Positions 61,559 through 64,000 of a stretch of 64,000 nt of DNA are shown piece by piece. The position numbers and the translations under genes are program-made. Origin of the DNA: CAIUPE01 sp046091665 (GTDB lineage: Bacteria > Pseudomonadota > Alphaproteobacteria > Rhizobiales > Beijerinckiaceae); NCBI GenBank assembly GCA_046091665.1, contig JBJTCD010000030.1, positions 110,299-174,298 on the forward strand, written 5' to 3'. Each line of letters begins with the position of its first letter. The first letter of the stretch is position 1. The notes beneath the pieces were generated by a model that saw only the letters and a list, made by a program, of their open reading frames with translations, was not told the origin of the DNA and ran no database searches.

Positions 61559-63706
61559 ATGTTTGATATTCAAAAAGTGGAATTGATTTGGGCGGGCCGC
61601 AAGCTCGTGCTCGAAACCGGACGCATTGCGCGCCAAGCTGACGGCACCGTACTCGCGACCTATGGCGAAACAACGGTGCTCGCAACAGTCGTGTCGGCAA
61701 AAGAGCCGAAGGCCGGCGTCGATTTCTTCCCGCTCACTGTCAATTATCAAGAAAAGGCCTTTGCGGCCGGTCGCATTCCGGGCGGTTACTTCAAGCGTGA
61801 AGGTCGCCCGTCGGAAAAGGAAACGCTCGTTTCGCGTTTGATCGATCGCCCGATCCGCCCGCTCTTCGTCGATGGTTACAAGAACGACACGCAAGTTGTT
61901 GTCACCGTGCTCGCGCATGATCTGGAAAATGATCCGGATGTTGTGTCGATGGTTGCAGCTTCTGCTGCCCTCACACTCTCCGGTGTTCCGTTCATGGGTC
62001 CGGTTGGTGCAGCGCGCGTCGGCTATATCAATGGTCAATATCGTTTGAACCCGACGCTTGCTGAAATGGCAGACTCGGTTCTCGATCTCGTTGTCGCCGG
62101 TACAAATGATGCCGTGTTGATGGTCGAGTCGGAAGCAAAAGAACTTGGCGAAGACGTGATGCTCGGCGCGGTGATGCATGGTCACGCAGGCTTCCAGCCT
62201 GTGATCGATGCGATCATCAAGTTGGCTGAAGTGGCTGCGAAAGAACCGCGCGATTTCACAACGCCGGATCATTCCGATCTCGAGAAGAAAATTCTCGCGC
62301 TTGTTGAGAAAGAATTGCGCGACGCCTATTCGACACCTGCCAAGCAGGAACGTCAGAACAAGGTTGCCGCTGCAAAGGCCAAAGTGCTCGAAACATTTTC
62401 GGGTGAAGGCGCGGCCGAGCCGATCAACGCACTCATCGTTTCGTCCGTCTTCAAGGAAGTCGAAGCGAAGATAGTGCGCTGGAACATTCTCGACACGAAG
62501 AAGCGCATCGATGGTCGCGATCTCGTAACCGTTCGTCCGATCCTCGCGGAAGTCGGCATTCTGCCGCGCGCGCATGGTTCGTCGCTCTTCACACGCGGTG
62601 AAACGCAGGCGATGGTTGTTGCAACGCTCGGCACGGCGGATGATGAGCAATTCATCGACGCGCTCGAAGGCACCTATAAAGAAACTTTCTTGCTGCACTA
62701 TAACTTCCCGCCCTATTCGGTCGGTGAAACAGGCCGCATGGGTTCGCCCGGTCGTCGCGAAATCGGTCACGGCAAGCTTGCATGGCGCGCTGTGCATCCG
62801 ATGCTGCCGCCGCATCACGAATTCCCGTACACGATCCGCCTTGTCTCCGAGATCACGGAATCAAACGGTTCGTCGTCCATGGCCACAGTCTGCGGTTCAT
62901 CGCTCGCTCTGATGGATGCAGGCGTGCCGTTGAAGTCGCCAGTCGCAGGCATCGCGATGGGCTTGATCCTCGAAGGGGATCGTTACGCCGTTCTCTCCGA
63001 CATTCTCGGTGACGAAGATCACCTCGGCGATATGGATTTCAAAGTGGCGGGCACGGAAAACGGTGTCACCTCGCTGCAGATGGACATCAAGATCGCCGGC
63101 ATTACCGAAGAGATCATGAAGGTCGCGCTGCATCAGGCGAAGGACGGCCGTCTGCACATCCTCGGCGAAATGGCGAAGGGCCTCTCCGGCGCACGTAAAG
63201 AACTCGGCCAATATGCGCCGAGGATCGAGACGATGAAAATTCCGACGGACAAGATCCGCGAAGTCATCGGCACGGGCGGCAAGGTCATCCGCGAAATCGT
63301 CGAAAAGACGGGCGCGAAGATCAATATCGAAGATGACGGCACGGTGAAGATCGCGTCGTCGGACGGCGCGTCGATCACGGCGGCGATCAACTGGATCAAG
63401 TCGATCGCATCCGAGCCGGAAGTCGGCATGATCTATGACGGCACGGTGGTGAAGACCGCCGAATTCGGCGCCTTCGTCAATTTCTTCGGCGCGAAGGACG
63501 GCCTCGTTCACATTTCGCAACTTGCGTCAGCACGCGTCAACAAAGTTACGGACGTTGTCAAAGAAGGCGACAAGGTGAAGGTCAAGCTCTTGGGCTTCGA
63601 TGATCGCGGCAAAGTGCGCCTGTCGATGAAAGTTGTCGACCAGACAACCGGCGAAGACCTCGAAGCCAAAGCCGCCGCTGAAGGCGGCGAGGCAGTGGCT
63701 GAGTAA
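61559..63706 (+). CDS. pnp: Polyribonucleotide nucleotidyltransferase (PNPase)
   Basis: Phosphorolytic 3'-5' exoribonuclease and degradosome core. Two RNase PH domains (FDIQKVELIWAGRKLVLETG; VDFFPLTVNYQEKAFAAGRIPGG; later TRGETQAMVVATLGTADDEQ), KH domain (about 555-615, DKIREVIGTGGKVIREIVEKTG) and S1 domain (about 622-690, GTVVKTAEFGAFVNFFGAKDG). The frame is open to 61433, but a leader hairpin covers that region and ATG 61559 gives 715 residues, the usual length; ATGs at 61538/61541 are possible alternatives. Confidence 0.96.
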   Translation: MFDIQKVELIWAGRKLVLETGRIARQADGTVLATYGETTVLATVVSAKEPKAGVDFFPLTVNYQEKAFAAGRIPGGYFKREGRPSEKETLVSRLIDRPIRPLFVDGYKNDTQVVVTVLAHDLENDPDVVSMVAASAALTLSGVPFMGPVGAARVGYINGQYRLNPTLAEMADSVLDLVVAGTNDAVLMVESEAKELGEDVMLGAVMHGHAGFQPVIDAIIKLAEVAAKEPRDFTTPDHSDLEKKILALVEKELRDAYSTPAKQERQNKVAAAKAKVLETFSGEGAAEPINALIVSSVFKEVEAKIVRWNILDTKKRIDGRDLVTVRPILAEVGILPRAHGSSLFTRGETQAMVVATLGTADDEQFIDALEGTYKETFLLHYNFPPYSVGETGRMGSPGRREIGHGKLAWRAVHPMLPPHHEFPYTIRLVSEITESNGSSSMATVCGSSLALMDAGVPLKSPVAGIAMGLILEGDRYAVLSDILGDEDHLGDMDFKVAGTENGVTSLQMDIKIAGITEEIMKVALHQAKDGRLHILGEMAKGLSGARKELGQYAPRIETMKIPTDKIREVIGTGGKVIREIVEKTGAKINIEDDGTVKIASSDGASITAAINWIKSIASEPEVGMIYDGTVVKTAEFGAFVNFFGAKDGLVHISQLASARVNKVTDVVKEGDKVKVKLLGFDDRGKVRLSMKVVDQTTGEDLEAKAAAEGGEAVAE

Positions 63707-63770
63707 TAGGCTTGATGGAATGGCGCAGCGTGTGCTGCGTTCTTCTCACAAAGTGCTTTTGTTGAAATTA

Positions 63771-63800
63771 AAACGGCCCCGTCAGCGCGGGGCCGTTTTT
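63771..63800. terminator. Bidirectional terminator between pnp and the AT-rich gene
   Basis: AAACGGCCCC-N8-GGGGCCGTTT, a perfect 10-bp stem, with a T-run on the plus strand and TTTTAATTT on the minus strand, so it can end both convergent transcripts. Confidence 0.9.
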
Positions 63801-64000
63801 CATTGAGCATTCGAAAAATCGTAAAATCCAGAAACTATACTTGAATAGTAATGTAAGCCAAATTGCGCATTTCTAAGACGATATCTGTCATTATCAGGAT
63901 ATGTCTTACAGTCATATTCCTTAGCTAGGATATTATAATCATATTCTGATGTCTTAAATAAAAAGTAGAAAGGTTTGAATAGGAACCAATTTATTATTCG
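63800..64000 (-). CDS. C-terminal part of an unidentified AT-rich gene (partial)
   Basis: Read leftward from the right edge, the frame starting at 64000 is open for 66 codons and ends in TGA at 63800-63802, just before the shared terminator. The peptide is rich in Tyr, Phe and Asn (for example KTSEYDYNILAKEYDCKTYP). I do not recognise a family. The hand-counted GC of 63801-64000 is 60 of 200 bases (30%), far below the rest of the window, which suggests a recently acquired gene. The open frame could be chance in AT-rich DNA, but AT-rich sequence usually has more stops, not fewer. Confidence 0.6.
   Translation of the reverse strand, partial: RIINWFLFKPFYFLFKTSEYDYNILAKEYDCKTYPDNDRYRLRNAQFGLHYYSSIVSGFYDFSNAQ

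Noticed and set aside
61490..62818. 442-codon open frame antisense to pnp
   Set aside because: It is rich in Arg, His and Cys, as expected from reading the complement of a pnp gene with strong codon bias; no motif and no ribosome site.
1..64000. CRISPR array, insertion sequence, prophage or toxin-antitoxin system
   Set aside because: No repeated spacers, transposase, integrase, phage gene or paired small toxin/antitoxin genes were seen; the two XRE genes sit in conserved housekeeping contexts.

Overview
The window is a stretch of chromosome from an alphaproteobacterium, most likely of the order Hyphomicrobiales (Rhizobiales). The support is gene order: parB-parA-rsmG-mnmG-mnmE-rho-hemJ-hemE, then an AT-rich gap, then ppsR-maf-aroE-coaE-dnaQ and secB/timA. 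Other clues are a his cluster carrying a DUF2628 gene beside hslVU, a PraR-like XRE regulator before metK, and a CtrA-type box before ftsK. GC content looks close to one half by eye (not computed). I cannot name a genus. Nearly everything is conserved housekeeping DNA. I see no insertion sequence, prophage, CRISPR array, rRNA or tRNA.

Layout. 1-15.4 kb: tail of a ChaC-like gene, ubiH-type hydroxylase, tesB, a glnK-amtB operon with a sigma-54-type promoter, ftsK-lolA, xthA, a cNMP-binding protein plus an orphan OmpR-type regulator with a degenerate receiver, a YkuD-fold protein, yggS, and leuS-lptE-holA. 15.4-24.1 kb: a leftward run parB, parA, rsmG, mnmG, mnmE, rho, hemJ, hemE with two perfect 16-bp parS sites. 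24.06-24.43 kb: the largest gene-free stretch and the best oriC candidate, with DnaA-box-like 9-mers flanking a stretch of about 17% GC. 24.4-32.5 kb: rightward ppsR-maf-aroE-coaE-dnaQ, secB (leftward), timA-mltA-smr-xre and a PfkB kinase. 32.5-37.1 kb: leftward coaA-hisE-hisF-hisA-hisH-DUF2628-hisB. 37.3-50.4 kb: hslVU, murJ, trpS, nfu, tsaB-rimI-plsC, miaB-phoH-ybeY-corC-lnt. 50.6-53.0 kb: xre-metK-trmB, facing a DUF2336 gene. 54.3-63.7 kb: the translation/RNA operon rimP-nusA-infB-rbfA-truB-rpsO-pnp, with structured leaders before rimP, rpsO and pnp.

How it fits together. The region joins chromosome replication and segregation (oriC, ParABS, FtsK, HolA, DnaQ), tRNA and ribosome maturation (MnmE/G, MiaB, TrmB, RsmG, TruB, RimP, RbfA, YbeY, TsaB), envelope export (LolA, LptE, Lnt, MurJ, MltA), nitrogen sensing (GlnK-AmtB) and histidine synthesis. 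Genes flip from leftward to rightward at the proposed origin, as expected for leading-strand bias.

The less ordinary parts are small. They are a 3' gene fragment at the right edge at about 30% GC (63800-64000), an apparent absence of ylxR between nusA and infB with a hairpin-rich spacer in its place, a regulator without phosphoacceptor residues paired with a cNMP-binding protein, and several unassigned DNA motifs: a palindrome before metK, a direct repeat between secB and timA, and an inverted repeat before the orphan regulator. I did not find a convincing new multi-gene system.
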